Shown: positions 46,041 through 59,951, numbered from the stretch's first letter. The stretch is DNA of 64,000 nucleotides from VBCG01 sp044226535 (GCA_044226535.1 JBGAGT010000002.1:124001-188000); one strand, 5' to 3'. Numbers and translations: made by a program. Notes: generated by a model from the letters alone, not told the origin.

Positions 46041-47800
46041 CGCCCACCGTGCGTCCCTTCGATGCGGTGATCGTCGGCGCCGGCGGCGCCGGCATGCGCG
46101 CCTCGCTGCAGCTCGCGCGCGCCGGCCTGTCGGTCGCCGTGCTGTCCAAGGTGTTCCCGACGCGCTCGCACACCGTGGCGGCGCAAGGCGGCATCGGTGC
46201 CTCGCTCGGCAACATGTCCGAGGACAACTGGCTGTGGCACATGTTCGACACGATCAAGGGCTCCGACTGGCTCGGCGACCAGGACGCGATCGAGTACATG
46301 TGCCGCCAGGCGCCGCAGGTGGTCTACGAGCTCGAGCACTTCGGCATGCCCTTCGACCGCAACGCCGACGGCACGATCTACCAGCGCCCCTTCGGCGGGC
46401 ACTCGGCCAACTTCGGCGAGAAGCCGGTGCAGCGCGCCTGCGCCGCCGCCGACCGAACCGGCCACGCGCTCCTGCACACGCTCTACCAGCGCAACGTGCA
46501 GTCGCGCACCCAGTTCTTCGTGGAATGGATGGCGCTAGACCTCGTGCGCGATGCGGATGGGGACGTGCTCGGCGTGGTGGCGCTCGACATGGAGACGGGC
46601 GAAGTCAGCGTCCTGCAGGCCAAGGCGACCATCTTCGCCACCGGCGGCGCCGGGCGCATCTTCGCCGCGTCGACCAACGCCTTCATCAACACCGGCGACG
46701 GCCTCGGCATGACGGCGCGCGCCGGGATCCCCCTCGAGGACATGGAGTTCTGGCAGTTCCACCCCACCGGCGTCGCCGGTGCGGGGGTGCTGATCACCGA
46801 GGGCGTGCGCGGCGAGGGCGGCATCCTGCTCAACGCCAACGGCGAGCGCTTCATGGAGCGCTACGCGCCGAACCTCAAGGACCTCGCGTCGCGCGACGTG
46901 GTGTCGCGCTCGATGGACCAGGAGATCAAGGAAGGCCGCGGCGTGGGCCCCAACAAGGACCACGTGCTGCTCAAGCTCGACCACCTCGGCCCCGAGGTGA
47001 TCATGAAGCGGCTGCCGTCGATCCGCGAGATCGCCATCAAGTTCGCCAACGTCGACCCTATCAAGGAGCCGATCCCGGTCGTGCCGACCATCCACTACCA
47101 GATGGGCGGCATCCCCACCAACATCCACGGCCAGGTGGTCGCGCCGAAGGACGGCGATCCCAACGCGGTGGTCGAGGGCTTCTACGCGGTGGGCGAGTGC
47201 GCCTGCGTGTCGGTGCACGGCGCCAACCGGCTCGGCACCAACTCGCTGCTCGACCTCGTGGTGTTCGGGCGCTCGGCCGGCGATTTCATCGTCGCGCAGG
47301 ACCTGCCGACGCGCGCGCACCGGCCGCTCCCCAGGGATGCCGCCGACCGCGCGCTCGCGCGCCTCGCCCACGTCGACGCGAGCAACGGCGGCGAGTCGGT
47401 GTCGAGGCTCGGCGGCGAGCTCCGCCAGGCGATGCAGTCGCATTGCGGCGTGTTCCGCAACGCCGATCTCCTCGACGAGGGCGTGCGCAAGGTGATGGAG
47501 CTCGCCGAGCGCGGCAAGCGCGTCACCATCGGCGACAAGAGCCGCACCTTCAACACCGCGCGCGTCGAGGCGCTGGAGCTCGACAACCTGCTCGAGACCG
47601 CCAAGGCCACCATCGTGTCGGCGCGCGCGCGCACCGAAAGCCGCGGCGCGCAGGCGCGCAGCGACTACCCCAACCGCGACGACGCGAACTGGCTGAAGCA
47701 CACGCTGTGGTACAGCGAGGGCAACCGCCTCGACTACAAGCCGGTGAACCTGAAGCCCCTCACCGTCGATTCCTTTCCGCCCAAGGCCCGCACCTACTAG
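46037..47800 (+). CDS. sdhA: succinate dehydrogenase flavoprotein subunit
   Basis: A 587-aa FAD subunit oxidising succinate to fumarate. FAD-binding GAGGAGM, the covalent-FAD histidine in RSHTVAAQGGI, active-site HPTG and R in RGEGG, and the second FAD motif GECACVSVHGANRLGTNSL are present. ATG at 46037 overlaps sdhD. Confidence 0.97.
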   Translation: MTPTVRPFDAVIVGAGGAGMRASLQLARAGLSVAVLSKVFPTRSHTVAAQGGIGASLGNMSEDNWLWHMFDTIKGSDWLGDQDAIEYMCRQAPQVVYELEHFGMPFDRNADGTIYQRPFGGHSANFGEKPVQRACAAADRTGHALLHTLYQRNVQSRTQFFVEWMALDLVRDADGDVLGVVALDMETGEVSVLQAKATIFATGGAGRIFAASTNAFINTGDGLGMTARAGIPLEDMEFWQFHPTGVAGAGVLITEGVRGEGGILLNANGERFMERYAPNLKDLASRDVVSRSMDQEIKEGRGVGPNKDHVLLKLDHLGPEVIMKRLPSIREIAIKFANVDPIKEPIPVVPTIHYQMGGIPTNIHGQVVAPKDGDPNAVVEGFYAVGECACVSVHGANRLGTNSLLDLVVFGRSAGDFIVAQDLPTRAHRPLPRDAADRALARLAHVDASNGGESVSRLGGELRQAMQSHCGVFRNADLLDEGVRKVMELAERGKRVTIGDKSRTFNTARVEALELDNLLETAKATIVSARARTESRGAQARSDYPNRDDANWLKHTLWYSEGNRLDYKPVNLKPLTVDSFPPKARTY

Positions 47801-47817
47801 GGCAACGACCCCACGCC

Positions 47818-48513
47818 ATGAAATTCAGCATCTACCGCTACGACCCGGAGAAGGACGCGAAGCCGTACATGAAGGCGTACGACGTCGCGCTCGACCCGCA
47901 TGACCGGATGCTGCTCGACGCGCTGATCCGCATCAAGGCCGAGGACGACTCGCTGTCGTTCCGCCGCAGCTGCCGCGAGGGCGTGTGCGGCTCGGACGCG
48001 ATGAACATCAACGGCAAGAACGGGCTCGCCTGCATCACCAACCTGCGCGAGCTGAAGGAGCCGGTGGTGCTGAAGCCGCTGCCGGGCCAGCCGGTCATCC
48101 GCGACCTGATCGTGGACATGAGCCAGTTCTTCAAGCAGTACCACTCGATCACGCCGTACCTCGTCAACGACACGCCGCCGCCCGCCCGCGAGCGGCTGCA
48201 GTCGCCGACCGAGCGCGAGGAGCTGGACGGCTTGTACGAGTGCATCCTCTGCGCCTGCTGCTCGACCGCCTGCCCGTCGTTCTGGTGGAACCCGGACAAG
48301 TTCGTCGGCCCGGCGGGGCTCTTGCAGGCCTACCGGTTCATCGCCGACAGCCGCGACACGGCGACCGGCGAGCGCCTCGACGACCTCGACGACCCGTATC
48401 GCCTGTTTCGCTGCCACTCGATCATGAACTGCGTGGACGTCTGCCCGAAGGGCCTCAACCCCACGCGCGCGATCGGCAAGATCAAGGACCTGCTGGTGCG
48501 GAGGGCGGTCTAG
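47818..48513 (+). CDS. sdhB: succinate dehydrogenase iron-sulfur subunit
   Basis: A 231-aa subunit. The [2Fe-2S] cysteines are in SCREGVCGSDAMNINGKNGLAC (region), and the [4Fe-4S]/[3Fe-4S] cysteines in CILCACCSTACPS and CHSIMNCVDVCPKGLNP. 17 bp after sdhA. Confidence 0.97.
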   Translation: MKFSIYRYDPEKDAKPYMKAYDVALDPHDRMLLDALIRIKAEDDSLSFRRSCREGVCGSDAMNINGKNGLACITNLRELKEPVVLKPLPGQPVIRDLIVDMSQFFKQYHSITPYLVNDTPPPARERLQSPTEREELDGLYECILCACCSTACPSFWWNPDKFVGPAGLLQAYRFIADSRDTATGERLDDLDDPYRLFRCHSIMNCVDVCPKGLNPTRAIGKIKDLLVRRAV

Positions 48514-48514
48514 A

Positions 48515-48781
48515 TTGGCGGCCCCGTTGCCAGGCGCCGTTTCCGACCCCATCTACCTCGCGAGGCTGCGCTGGCGCTGCCGGCGCGGGATGCTGGAGAA
48601 CGACCTGGTGCTCGAGCGCTTCCTGGAGGCCCGTGGCGCCACGCTGGACGAGGGCGAGCTCGTCGCGCTCGACCGCGCGCTCGACCTGCCCGACAACGAG
48701 CTCTGGGACCTGATCTCGCGCCGCGCCGAGACCGACGACCCCGTGCTCGCGCCCATCGTCGAGGCGCTGCGCGCGGCCTGA
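48515..48781 (+). CDS. sdhE: FAD assembly factor SdhE
   Basis: An 88-aa protein of the SdhE/YgfY family that helps attach FAD to SdhA. The defining RRGMLENDLVL motif (RGxxE) is present at about residues 23-34. The start is TTG at 48515, one base after the sdhB stop, with GGAGGG 9 nt before it; no ATG or GTG gives the conserved N-terminal helix. Weak TTG initiation would fit a factor needed in small amounts. Confidence 0.9.
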   Translation: MAAPLPGAVSDPIYLARLRWRCRRGMLENDLVLERFLEARGATLDEGELVALDRALDLPDNELWDLISRRAETDDPVLAPIVEALRAA

Positions 48782-48825
48782 CGTCTTACAAACCGGCCTT
48801 CCAAACCGCAATCCGGAGTCCCCGC

Positions 48826-50130
<1,305 letters not shown>

Positions 50131-50157
50131 GCCCGGAACCCCTCGCGAGGTGACGAC

Positions 50158-52998
50158 ATGGGAACGATGAAGGAACTCGAGAGCTCCAGCACGCTGTTCG
50201 GCAGCAATGCGCCGTTCATCGAGGGCCTCTACGACCAGTACCTGGGCGACCCGGCGTCGGTGCCGGCCGAGTGGCGCGGCTACTTCGACGAGCTGCGCGG
50301 CGGGGCCGCCGACGTGCCGCACGAGCCCGTGGTGCAATCCTTCGTCGAGCTCGCGAGGAACCGCAGGGTCGCGGGCGCGATGGTCGACGCGCAGACCATG
50401 GCGAAGCAGGTGCTGGTGCTGCGCCTCATCAGCAAGTACCGCACGCTGGGCTTCTTCGCGGCCGACCTCGACCCGCTGAAGCGCGCCGAGGTGCCGTACA
50501 TGCCCGACCTCGACCTGCGGACCTACGGCTTCACCGAGGCCGACATGGACGCCGAGTTCGACGTCGGCTCGCTCAAGGCGGGCAAGGCGCGGATGCGCCT
50601 CCGCGACATCGTCGCGCTGCTGAAGGACACCTACACGCGCACGCTGGGACTCGAGTACATGTACATCGCCGAGACCCCGGTCAAGCGCTTCATCCAGGAG
50701 CGCGTCGAGCCCACGCGCTCGCGGGCGAGCTACACGCCCGAGCAGCGCCGGCACGTCCTCGAGCGGCTCACCGCCGCCGAGACGCTCGAGCGCTACCTGC
50801 ACACGAAGTATGTCGGCCAGAAGCGCTTCTCGGGCGAGGGCGGCGACACGCTGATCCCCATGCTCGACCACCTGATCCAGCGCGCCGGCGCCGCCGGCGT
50901 GCAGGAGATCGTGATGGGCATGGCGCACCGCGGCCGGCTCAACGTGCTGGTGAACACGCTGGGCAAGATGCCGGCCGACCTCTTCCTCGAATTCGAGGGC
51001 AAGGCGCACGCCGACCTTCCCGCCGGCGACGTCAAGTACCACCAGGGCTTTTCGTCGGACGTGGTGACGTCCGGGGGCCCCGTGCACCTGACGCTGGCGT
51101 TCAATCCCTCGCACCTCGAGATCGTCAACCCGGTGGTCGAGGGGAGCGTGCGCGCGCGACAGCACCGCCGCGCGGACCGCACCGGCGACCAGGTGCTGCC
51201 GGTGCTGATCCACGGCGACGCCGCGATCGCGGGGCAGGGCGTCAACCAGGAAGTGCTGAACATGGCGCAGACCCGCGGCTTCTACACCGGCGGGACGGTG
51301 CACATCGTCGTCAACAACCAGATCGGCTTCACCACCTCCGACCCGCGCGACACGCGCGGCACGACCTACTGCACCGACATCGCCAAGATGGTCGACGCGC
51401 CGATCCTGCACGTCAACGGCGACGACCCCGAGACCTGCCTCCTCGCCATCGAGCTGGCGATGGACTACCGGCAGAAGTTCCACCAGGACGTGTTCATCGA
51501 CCTCGTGTGCTTCCGCCGCTACGGCCACAACGAGGCCGACGAGCCGATGGTCACGCAGCCGCTGATGTACAAGAAGATCGCCCAGCACCCGGGCACGCGC
51601 CGCAAGTACGCCGAGGCCCTGGCGGCCGAGGGCGTGGTCACGCTCGAGCAGTCCGACGAGATGGTGACGACCTACCGTGCGGCGATGGACAAGGGCCAGC
51701 ACACCAACAAGACGGTCCTCGCCAACTACAAGCCGCCCTTCACCATCGACTGGAAGCCCTACCTCGGCCGGCGCTGGACCGACAAGGTCGACACCGCCGT
51801 GCCCCGCGCCAAGCTCGCCGAGCTGTCGATGAAGCTCACCACGGTGCCCGAAGGCTTCAAGCTGCATTCGCGCGTGGAGAAGGTGGTGGCCGACCGCCGC
51901 GCGATGGGCGAGGGCAAGCAGCCGCTCGACTGGGGCATGGGCGAGACGCTCGCCTACGCGACGCTCCTCGACGAGGGCCACGGCGTGCGCCTGTCCGGCG
52001 AGGACGTCGGGCGCGGCACGTTCTCGCACCGCCACGCGGTGCTGCACGACCAGAACCGCGACAAGTGGGACGGCGGCTCGTACGTGCCGCTGGAGCACGT
52101 CAAGGAAGGCCAGCCCTCGTTCGAGATCATCGACTCGGTGCTCACCGAGCAGGCGGTGCTGGGCTTCGAGTACGGCTACGCGACCTCGGACCCCACGCGC
52201 CTCATCATCTGGGAGGCGCAGTTCGGCGACTTCGTCAACGGTGCGCAGGTGGTGATCGACCAGTTCATCAGCGCGGGGCAGGTGAAGTGGGGACGCATCT
52301 GCGGCCTCACGCTGCTGTTGCCGCACGGCTACGAGGGCCAGGGACCCGAGCACTCCTCGGCGCGCCCCGAGCGCTTCCTGCAGCTCTGCGCGCAACACAA
52401 CATGCAGGTCTGCGTGCCCTCGACGCCGGCGCAGATCTTCCACCTGCTGCGCCGCCAGATGCTGCGGATGTTCCGCTCGCCGCTGATCGTAATGAGCCCC
52501 AAGAGCCTCTTGCGCCACAAGGAAGCGGTGTCGTCGCTCGACGACCTCGCCAAGGGTGGCTGGCAGAACGTCATCGACGAGATCGACCCGATCGACGCGA
52601 AGAAGGTCCGCCGCGTGCTTCTGTGCTCGGGCAAGGTGTACTACGAGCTCCTCGCGCACCGGCGCGAGCAGAAGGTCGACGACATCGCCATCGTGCGCCT
52701 CGAGCAGCAGTACCCGTTCCCGCACGAGGACTACAAGGCCGCGCTGGCACGCTATCCCAGGGCCACCGAGGTCGTCTGGGTGCAGGAAGAGCCGCAGAAC
52801 CAGGGCGCGTGGTACCGGCTGCGCGCCTACCTGCGCGCCGACCTCGACAAGTCGAAGCTGCTGGCCTACGCGGGACGCGCGGTGTCGGCCTCGCCCGCGG
52901 TGGGCTACGCCGCCAAGCACGCGGTCGAGCAGAAGCAGATCGTGGTCGACGCCTTCGCCAAGGAACTCAACAGCGGCGAGATGGTGCTTGCCCGCTAG
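50158..52998 (+). CDS. sucA: 2-oxoglutarate dehydrogenase E1 component
   Basis: A 946-aa thiamine-diphosphate enzyme that decarboxylates 2-oxoglutarate and transfers the succinyl group to E2. Family features: N-terminal SSTLFGSNAPFIEGLYDQYL (E2-binding segment), GMAHRGRLNVLVNTLG, the ThDP motif GDDPE..., and the transketolase-like second half with GQVKWG and LPHGYEGQGPEHSSARPERFL. GAGGTGA RBS before ATG 50158. Confidence 0.97.
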   Translation: MGTMKELESSSTLFGSNAPFIEGLYDQYLGDPASVPAEWRGYFDELRGGAADVPHEPVVQSFVELARNRRVAGAMVDAQTMAKQVLVLRLISKYRTLGFFAADLDPLKRAEVPYMPDLDLRTYGFTEADMDAEFDVGSLKAGKARMRLRDIVALLKDTYTRTLGLEYMYIAETPVKRFIQERVEPTRSRASYTPEQRRHVLERLTAAETLERYLHTKYVGQKRFSGEGGDTLIPMLDHLIQRAGAAGVQEIVMGMAHRGRLNVLVNTLGKMPADLFLEFEGKAHADLPAGDVKYHQGFSSDVVTSGGPVHLTLAFNPSHLEIVNPVVEGSVRARQHRRADRTGDQVLPVLIHGDAAIAGQGVNQEVLNMAQTRGFYTGGTVHIVVNNQIGFTTSDPRDTRGTTYCTDIAKMVDAPILHVNGDDPETCLLAIELAMDYRQKFHQDVFIDLVCFRRYGHNEADEPMVTQPLMYKKIAQHPGTRRKYAEALAAEGVVTLEQSDEMVTTYRAAMDKGQHTNKTVLANYKPPFTIDWKPYLGRRWTDKVDTAVPRAKLAELSMKLTTVPEGFKLHSRVEKVVADRRAMGEGKQPLDWGMGETLAYATLLDEGHGVRLSGEDVGRGTFSHRHAVLHDQNRDKWDGGSYVPLEHVKEGQPSFEIIDSVLTEQAVLGFEYGYATSDPTRLIIWEAQFGDFVNGAQVVIDQFISAGQVKWGRICGLTLLLPHGYEGQGPEHSSARPERFLQLCAQHNMQVCVPSTPAQIFHLLRRQMLRMFRSPLIVMSPKSLLRHKEAVSSLDDLAKGGWQNVIDEIDPIDAKKVRRVLLCSGKVYYELLAHRREQKVDDIAIVRLEQQYPFPHEDYKAALARYPRATEVVWVQEEPQNQGAWYRLRAYLRADLDKSKLLAYAGRAVSASPAVGYAAKHAVEQKQIVVDAFAKELNSGEMVLAR

Positions 52999-53017
52999 CC
53001 CAACACGGAAGACGCCC

Positions 53018-54301
<1,284 letters not shown>

Positions 54302-54305
54302 CGCG

Positions 54306-55739
54306 ATGGCCGGCGAAACTTCCTTCGACGTCGTCGTCATCGGCGGCGGGCCGGGCGGCTACACCGCCGCCATCCGCGCCGCGCAGTTGGGCTTCAAGGT
54401 CGCCTGCATCGACGACTGGACGCGCGCCGACGGCAAGCCCGCGCCGGGCGGCACCTGCACCAACGTCGGCTGCATCCCGTCCAAGGCGCTCCTGCAGTCC
54501 TCGGAGAACTTCGAGCACGCGGGCCACGGCTTCGCCGACCACGGCATCGAGGTCAAGGGCCTCGCGATCGACGTCGCGAAGATGCTCGCGCGCAAGGACA
54601 AGGTCGTCGTGCAGAACAACGACGGCATCCTGTTCCTGTTCCGCAAGAACAAGATCGCCTTCTTCAACGGCACCGGCAGCTTCGCCGGCAAGGCCGAAGG
54701 CGGCTGGCGCATCAAGGTCGCCGGCAAGGAGGCCTCCGAGCTCCTGGCGAAGAACGTCATCATCGCCACGGGATCGAAGCCGCGCGCGCTGCCGGGGGCA
54801 CCCTTCGACAACAAGCTCGTCCTCGACAACGCCGGCGCGCTGGCGATCCCCGAGGTGCCGAAGAAGCTCGGCGTGGTCGGCGCCGGCGTGATCGGCCTGG
54901 AGATGGGCAGCGTGTGGCGCAGGCTCGGCGCCGAGGTCACGGTGCTCGAGGCGCTGCCCGCCTTCCTGGGGGCGGCCGACGAGGCCGTCGCCAAGGAGGC
55001 GCAGAAGCAGTTCGCCCGCCAGGGTCTTTCCATACAGACCGGTGTCGGGATCACGGCGGTCAAGCCCGGCAAGTCGGGCGTCGCGGTCGAATGGACCGAC
55101 AGCGCGGGCGCCGCGCAGAAGGCGAGCTTCGACCGGCTGATCGTGTCCATCGGCCGCGTGCCCTACACCAGCGGGCTCGACGGCGCGTCGGTCGGCCTGC
55201 CGCTCGATGCGCGCGGCTTCGTCGTCGTCGACGAGCACTGCGCGACCTCGCTGCCCGGCGTGTACGCGGTGGGCGACGTGGTGCGCGGCCCGATGCTCGC
55301 GCACAAGGCCGAGGAGGAGGCGGTGGCGGTCGCCGAGCGCCTCGCGGGGCAGAAGCCGCACGTCGATTTCGACACCATCCCCTGGGTGATCTACACCGCG
55401 CCCGAGATCGCCTGGGTCGGCGCGACCGAGCAACAGTTGAAGGAACGAGGCGTCGCGTACAAGGCCGGGCAGTTCCCCTTCGCGGCAAACGGCCGCGCCC
55501 GCGCGATGGGCGAGACGGCGGGCTTCGTCAAGATCGTCGCCGATGCGAGGACCGACCGCGTGCTGGGCATGCACGCCATCGGCCCGATGGTCTCCGAGCT
55601 CATCGCCGAGGGCGCGATGGCGATGGAGTTCGGCGCGTCGAGCGAGGACATCGCGCGCATCTGCCACGCGCACCCGACGCTGTCCGAGGTCACCAAGGAA
55701 GCCGCGCTGGCAGTGCTGGGGCGGACGCTCAACCTCTAG
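54306..55739 (+). CDS. lpd: dihydrolipoyl dehydrogenase (E3)
   Basis: A 477-aa flavoprotein disulfide reductase that reoxidises lipoamide. FAD motif GGGPGG (13-18), redox-active C51/C56 in GGTCTNVGCIPSKALL, NAD motif GAGVIGLEMGSVW and catalytic histidine in CHAHPTLSEV. 4 bp after sucB. Confidence 0.96.
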   Translation: MAGETSFDVVVIGGGPGGYTAAIRAAQLGFKVACIDDWTRADGKPAPGGTCTNVGCIPSKALLQSSENFEHAGHGFADHGIEVKGLAIDVAKMLARKDKVVVQNNDGILFLFRKNKIAFFNGTGSFAGKAEGGWRIKVAGKEASELLAKNVIIATGSKPRALPGAPFDNKLVLDNAGALAIPEVPKKLGVVGAGVIGLEMGSVWRRLGAEVTVLEALPAFLGAADEAVAKEAQKQFARQGLSIQTGVGITAVKPGKSGVAVEWTDSAGAAQKASFDRLIVSIGRVPYTSGLDGASVGLPLDARGFVVVDEHCATSLPGVYAVGDVVRGPMLAHKAEEEAVAVAERLAGQKPHVDFDTIPWVIYTAPEIAWVGATEQQLKERGVAYKAGQFPFAANGRARAMGETAGFVKIVADARTDRVLGMHAIGPMVSELIAEGAMAMEFGASSEDIARICHAHPTLSEVTKEAALAVLGRTLNL

Positions 55740-55767
55740 CTCGCGCTTTGGCGCACGCGGGGTTAAG

Positions 55768-56943
55768 ATGGCCCACGTGAGCCCCGCGGACGCATCGGCC
55801 GGCGACGATCCGGCGTCGCAGATGGGCGCGCTGCTGGCGCAGCGCGGCATCGTCCCCGATGATGCGCAACGCCGGGCGATCGAGCGCCTGGCGAGGCTCT
55901 CGGCCGAGCTCGCGCACTTCCGCCGCGCGCGCCAGTCCACGCTGCGCCGCCTGTTCGCGTCCCCCGATGTGCCGCGCGGCGTCTACCTGTGGGGAGGCGT
56001 GGGCCGCGGCAAGAGCGCGCTGATGGACGCGTTCTACGCGGTGGTGCCCATCCGCCGCAAGACGCGCGTCCACTTCCACGCCTTCATGCGCGACGTGCAC
56101 GGCGAGCTCGCCACGCTCGCGCAGGAGGCCGACCCCCTGGCGACCGTCGCGTCGCGCATCGCCGCGCGCTGGCGCCTCGTGTGCTTCGACGAGTTCCACG
56201 TCTCCGACGTCGCCGACGCCATGATCCTCGGGCGGCTCCTGACGCACCTCTTCAAGCGCGGCGTGGTGTTCGTCCTGACCTCCAACTACGAGCCCGGCAC
56301 GCTGTGGCCCAACGGCCTCAACCGCCAGCGTTTCCTGCCGACGATCGCGCTTCTTCGGGATTGGCTCGACGTCGTCGAGGTCGATGCCGGCGTCGACTAC
56401 CGGCTGCGAACGCTGTCCGCGGTGCGGAGCTTCTTCGTGCCCGCCGGCGACGCCGCGACGCGCGAGATGACGGCGCTGTTCGACCGCCTCGCCGCGGTCG
56501 CCGACGAGGACCCGGACCTCGTCGTCGACACGCGCGCGCTGGCCGCGCGCCGGCGCGCGGGCTCGCTGGTATGGTTCGACTTCGCCGCGCTCTGCGACGG
56601 CCCGCGCTCGCAGCGCGACTACCTCGAGATCGCGCAGCGCTTCGCCGTGCTGTTCCTGTCGGGCATCCCGCGCATGGCGGCGCAGGACGCCGACCGCGCG
56701 CGGCGCTTCACCTGGCTCGTCGACGTGCTCTACGACCACCGCGTCAAGCTCGTCGCCTCGGCCGAGGTCGAGGCCGCCGCGCTGTACACCGAGGGGAGCC
56801 ACGCGCCCGAGTTCGCGCGTACCGTCAGCCGCCTGACGGAGATGCGCACGCGCGAATACCTCGCCTTGCCCCACGCGCGCGAGGACGCGCCCGATACCGA
56901 TGCCGCCGACGCGCGCCTCGCGGCGAGCGCGGCGGCCGCATGA
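55768..56943 (+). CDS. zapE: cell division ATPase ZapE (AFG1 family)
   Basis: A 391-aa P-loop ATPase. Walker A GVGRGKSALMD, RVHFHAFM, Walker B LVCFDEFHVSDVADAMIL and TSNYEPGTLWPNGLNR are the AFG1/ZapE signatures. ZapE acts on FtsZ rings in E. coli and the family is linked to respiratory-chain protein turnover. Located directly after lpd, as in many Burkholderiales. ATG at 55768; a GTG at 55777 is possible. Confidence 0.94.
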   Translation: MAHVSPADASAGDDPASQMGALLAQRGIVPDDAQRRAIERLARLSAELAHFRRARQSTLRRLFASPDVPRGVYLWGGVGRGKSALMDAFYAVVPIRRKTRVHFHAFMRDVHGELATLAQEADPLATVASRIAARWRLVCFDEFHVSDVADAMILGRLLTHLFKRGVVFVLTSNYEPGTLWPNGLNRQRFLPTIALLRDWLDVVEVDAGVDYRLRTLSAVRSFFVPAGDAATREMTALFDRLAAVADEDPDLVVDTRALAARRRAGSLVWFDFAALCDGPRSQRDYLEIAQRFAVLFLSGIPRMAAQDADRARRFTWLVDVLYDHRVKLVASAEVEAAALYTEGSHAPEFARTVSRLTEMRTREYLALPHAREDAPDTDAADARLAASAAAA

Positions 56944-56963
56944 CCACGATGGAGGAGAGACCG

Positions 56964-57968
<1,005 letters not shown>

Positions 57969-57981
57969 CGGGAGAACATTC

Positions 57982-59901
57982 ATGGGCAAGTACGCGGATT
58001 TCCACCGGCGCTCCATCGAGGACCGCGAGGGCTTCTGGCGCGAGCGCGCCGCGGCGATCGACTGGCACGCGCCCTTCGAGCGCGTGCTCGACTATTCGAA
58101 GCCGCCGTTCGCGCGCTGGTTCGTGGGCGGCACGACCAACCTCTGCCACAACGCCGTCGACCGCCACCTCGCGGCGCGCGCGGAGCAGGCGGCGCTGATC
58201 TACATCTCCACCGAGACCGGCACGCGCGCGACCTACAGCTACCGCGAGTTGCACGAGGAGGTGAACCGCGCCGCGGCGATGCTCGCCGCGCTGGGCGTCG
58301 AACGTGGCGACCGCGTGCTGGTGTACATGCCGGCGGTGCCCGAGGCGGTGTTCGTGATCCTCGCCTGCGTGCGGCTCGGCGCCATCCACTCGGTGGTGTT
58401 CGGCGGCTTCGCCGCGGCCTCGCTCGCCAACCGCATCGACGACGCGCGCCCCAAGCTGCTGGTCAGCGCCGACGCGGGCATGCGCGGGGGGCGCGTGATC
58501 CCCTACAAGCCCCTGACCGACGCCGCGATCGCGCTGGCGCGCAACCCGCCCCCCAAGGTGCTGCTGCTCGACCGCGGCCTCGACCCGTCGATGCAGCGCG
58601 TCCCCGGGCGCGACGTCGACTACGCCGAGCTTCGCGCGAGGCACATGGACGCGCGCGTGCCCTGCGCCTGGCTCGAGTCGAGCGAGCCTTCGTACATCCT
58701 CTACACCTCCGGCACCACGGGCAAGCCCAAGGGCGTGCAGCGCGACACCGGCGGCCATGCGGTGGCGATGGTCTCGTCGATGCAGGACATCTTCTGCCTC
58801 GCCCCCGGCGAGACCATGTTCTGCACCAGCGACATCGGCTGGGCCGTCGGGCACTCGTACATCATCTACGGGCCGCTGCTGCGCGGCTGCACCACCATCC
58901 TCTACGAGGGCCTGCCGATCCGGCCCGACCCGTCGATCTGGTGGAGCATCGTCGAGCAGACCAAGGCGCGCACCATGTTCACCTCGCCGACGGCGATCCG
59001 CGTGCTGAAGAAGGAGGACACCGCGCACATGCGCAAGCACGACCTGTCGTCGCTGCGCTACCTGTTCCTCGCCGGGGAGCCGCTCGACGAACCCACCGCG
59101 CGCTGGGCCGCCGATTCGCTGGGCGGCGTCGCCATCGTCGACAACTACTGGCAGACGGAAACCGGCTGGCCGATCCTGTCGGCGCAGCCCGGCGTCGAGG
59201 ACCTGCCGCGCAAGTTCGGCAGCCCCTCGTTCCCCTGCGCGGGCTACGACGTGCACCTCCTCCAGGACGGCAGCGCGAAGGAGGTCGGCGCGGACGAGAA
59301 GGGCGTGCTGACCCTCGCGCCGCCGCTCCCGCCCGGTTGCATGACCACCATCTGGGACGATGACGCGCGCTTCGTGAAGACCTATTTCGAGACCATCCCC
59401 GGCAAGCTCACCTACTCGACTTTCGACTGGGCGACGCGTGACGCCGACGGCTATTACTTCGTCCTCGGCCGCACCGACGACGTGATCAACGTCGCGGGCC
59501 ACCGCCTCGGCACGCGCGAGATCGAGGAGGCCGTGCAGGCGCACAGCGGCATCGCCGAGGTCGCGGTGGTCGGCGTCAACGACGCCGTCAAGGGCCAGAC
59601 GCCGATCGCCTTCGCGGTGGTCAAGGACCGCGCGCGCGTCGCCGACGACGCGCTCGCCGCGACCCTGCGCAAGGAGGTGATGGACACGGTCGACCGCGAG
59701 CTCGGCGCGATCGCGAGGCCCTCGCGCGTGCTGTTCGTCACGCTGCTGCCCAAGACGCGCTCGGGCAAGCTCCTGCGCCGCTCGCTGCAGGCGCTGGCGG
59801 AAGGGCGCGACCCGGGCGACCTCACGACCATCGAGGACCCCGCGGCGCTGGAGCAGATCCGCGCGGCGTTGGCGGCGCCGGCGGTCGCGCAAAAAGGCTG
59901 A
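57982..59901 (+). CDS. prpE: propionyl-CoA synthetase
   Basis: A 639-aa AMP-forming acyl-CoA synthetase. The opening MGKYADFHRRSIEDREGFW and the NLCHNAVDRHL segment are typical of PrpE. Motifs: YTSGTTGKPKGVQRDTGGH, DNYWQTETGWPI, and the C-terminal acetylatable lysine in PKTRSGKLLRR. It activates propionate for the methylcitrate route. GGGAG lies before ATG 57982. Confidence 0.94.
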   Translation: MGKYADFHRRSIEDREGFWRERAAAIDWHAPFERVLDYSKPPFARWFVGGTTNLCHNAVDRHLAARAEQAALIYISTETGTRATYSYRELHEEVNRAAAMLAALGVERGDRVLVYMPAVPEAVFVILACVRLGAIHSVVFGGFAAASLANRIDDARPKLLVSADAGMRGGRVIPYKPLTDAAIALARNPPPKVLLLDRGLDPSMQRVPGRDVDYAELRARHMDARVPCAWLESSEPSYILYTSGTTGKPKGVQRDTGGHAVAMVSSMQDIFCLAPGETMFCTSDIGWAVGHSYIIYGPLLRGCTTILYEGLPIRPDPSIWWSIVEQTKARTMFTSPTAIRVLKKEDTAHMRKHDLSSLRYLFLAGEPLDEPTARWAADSLGGVAIVDNYWQTETGWPILSAQPGVEDLPRKFGSPSFPCAGYDVHLLQDGSAKEVGADEKGVLTLAPPLPPGCMTTIWDDDARFVKTYFETIPGKLTYSTFDWATRDADGYYFVLGRTDDVINVAGHRLGTREIEEAVQAHSGIAEVAVVGVNDAVKGQTPIAFAVVKDRARVADDALAATLRKEVMDTVDRELGAIARPSRVLFVTLLPKTRSGKLLRRSLQALAEGRDPGDLTTIEDPAALEQIRAALAAPAVAQKG

Positions 59902-59909
59902 ACCGCGCC

Positions 59910-59935
59910 GTCATCCCCGCGAAAGCGGGGACCCA
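59910..59935. repeat. dispersed palindromic repeat after prpE
   Basis: GTCATCCCCGCGAAAGCGGG followed by GACCCA starts 9 bp after the prpE stop; the internal CCCCGC/GCGGGG stem could end the transcript. Confidence 0.75.
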
Positions 59936-59951
59936 TGCCTTTGGCAACGGC

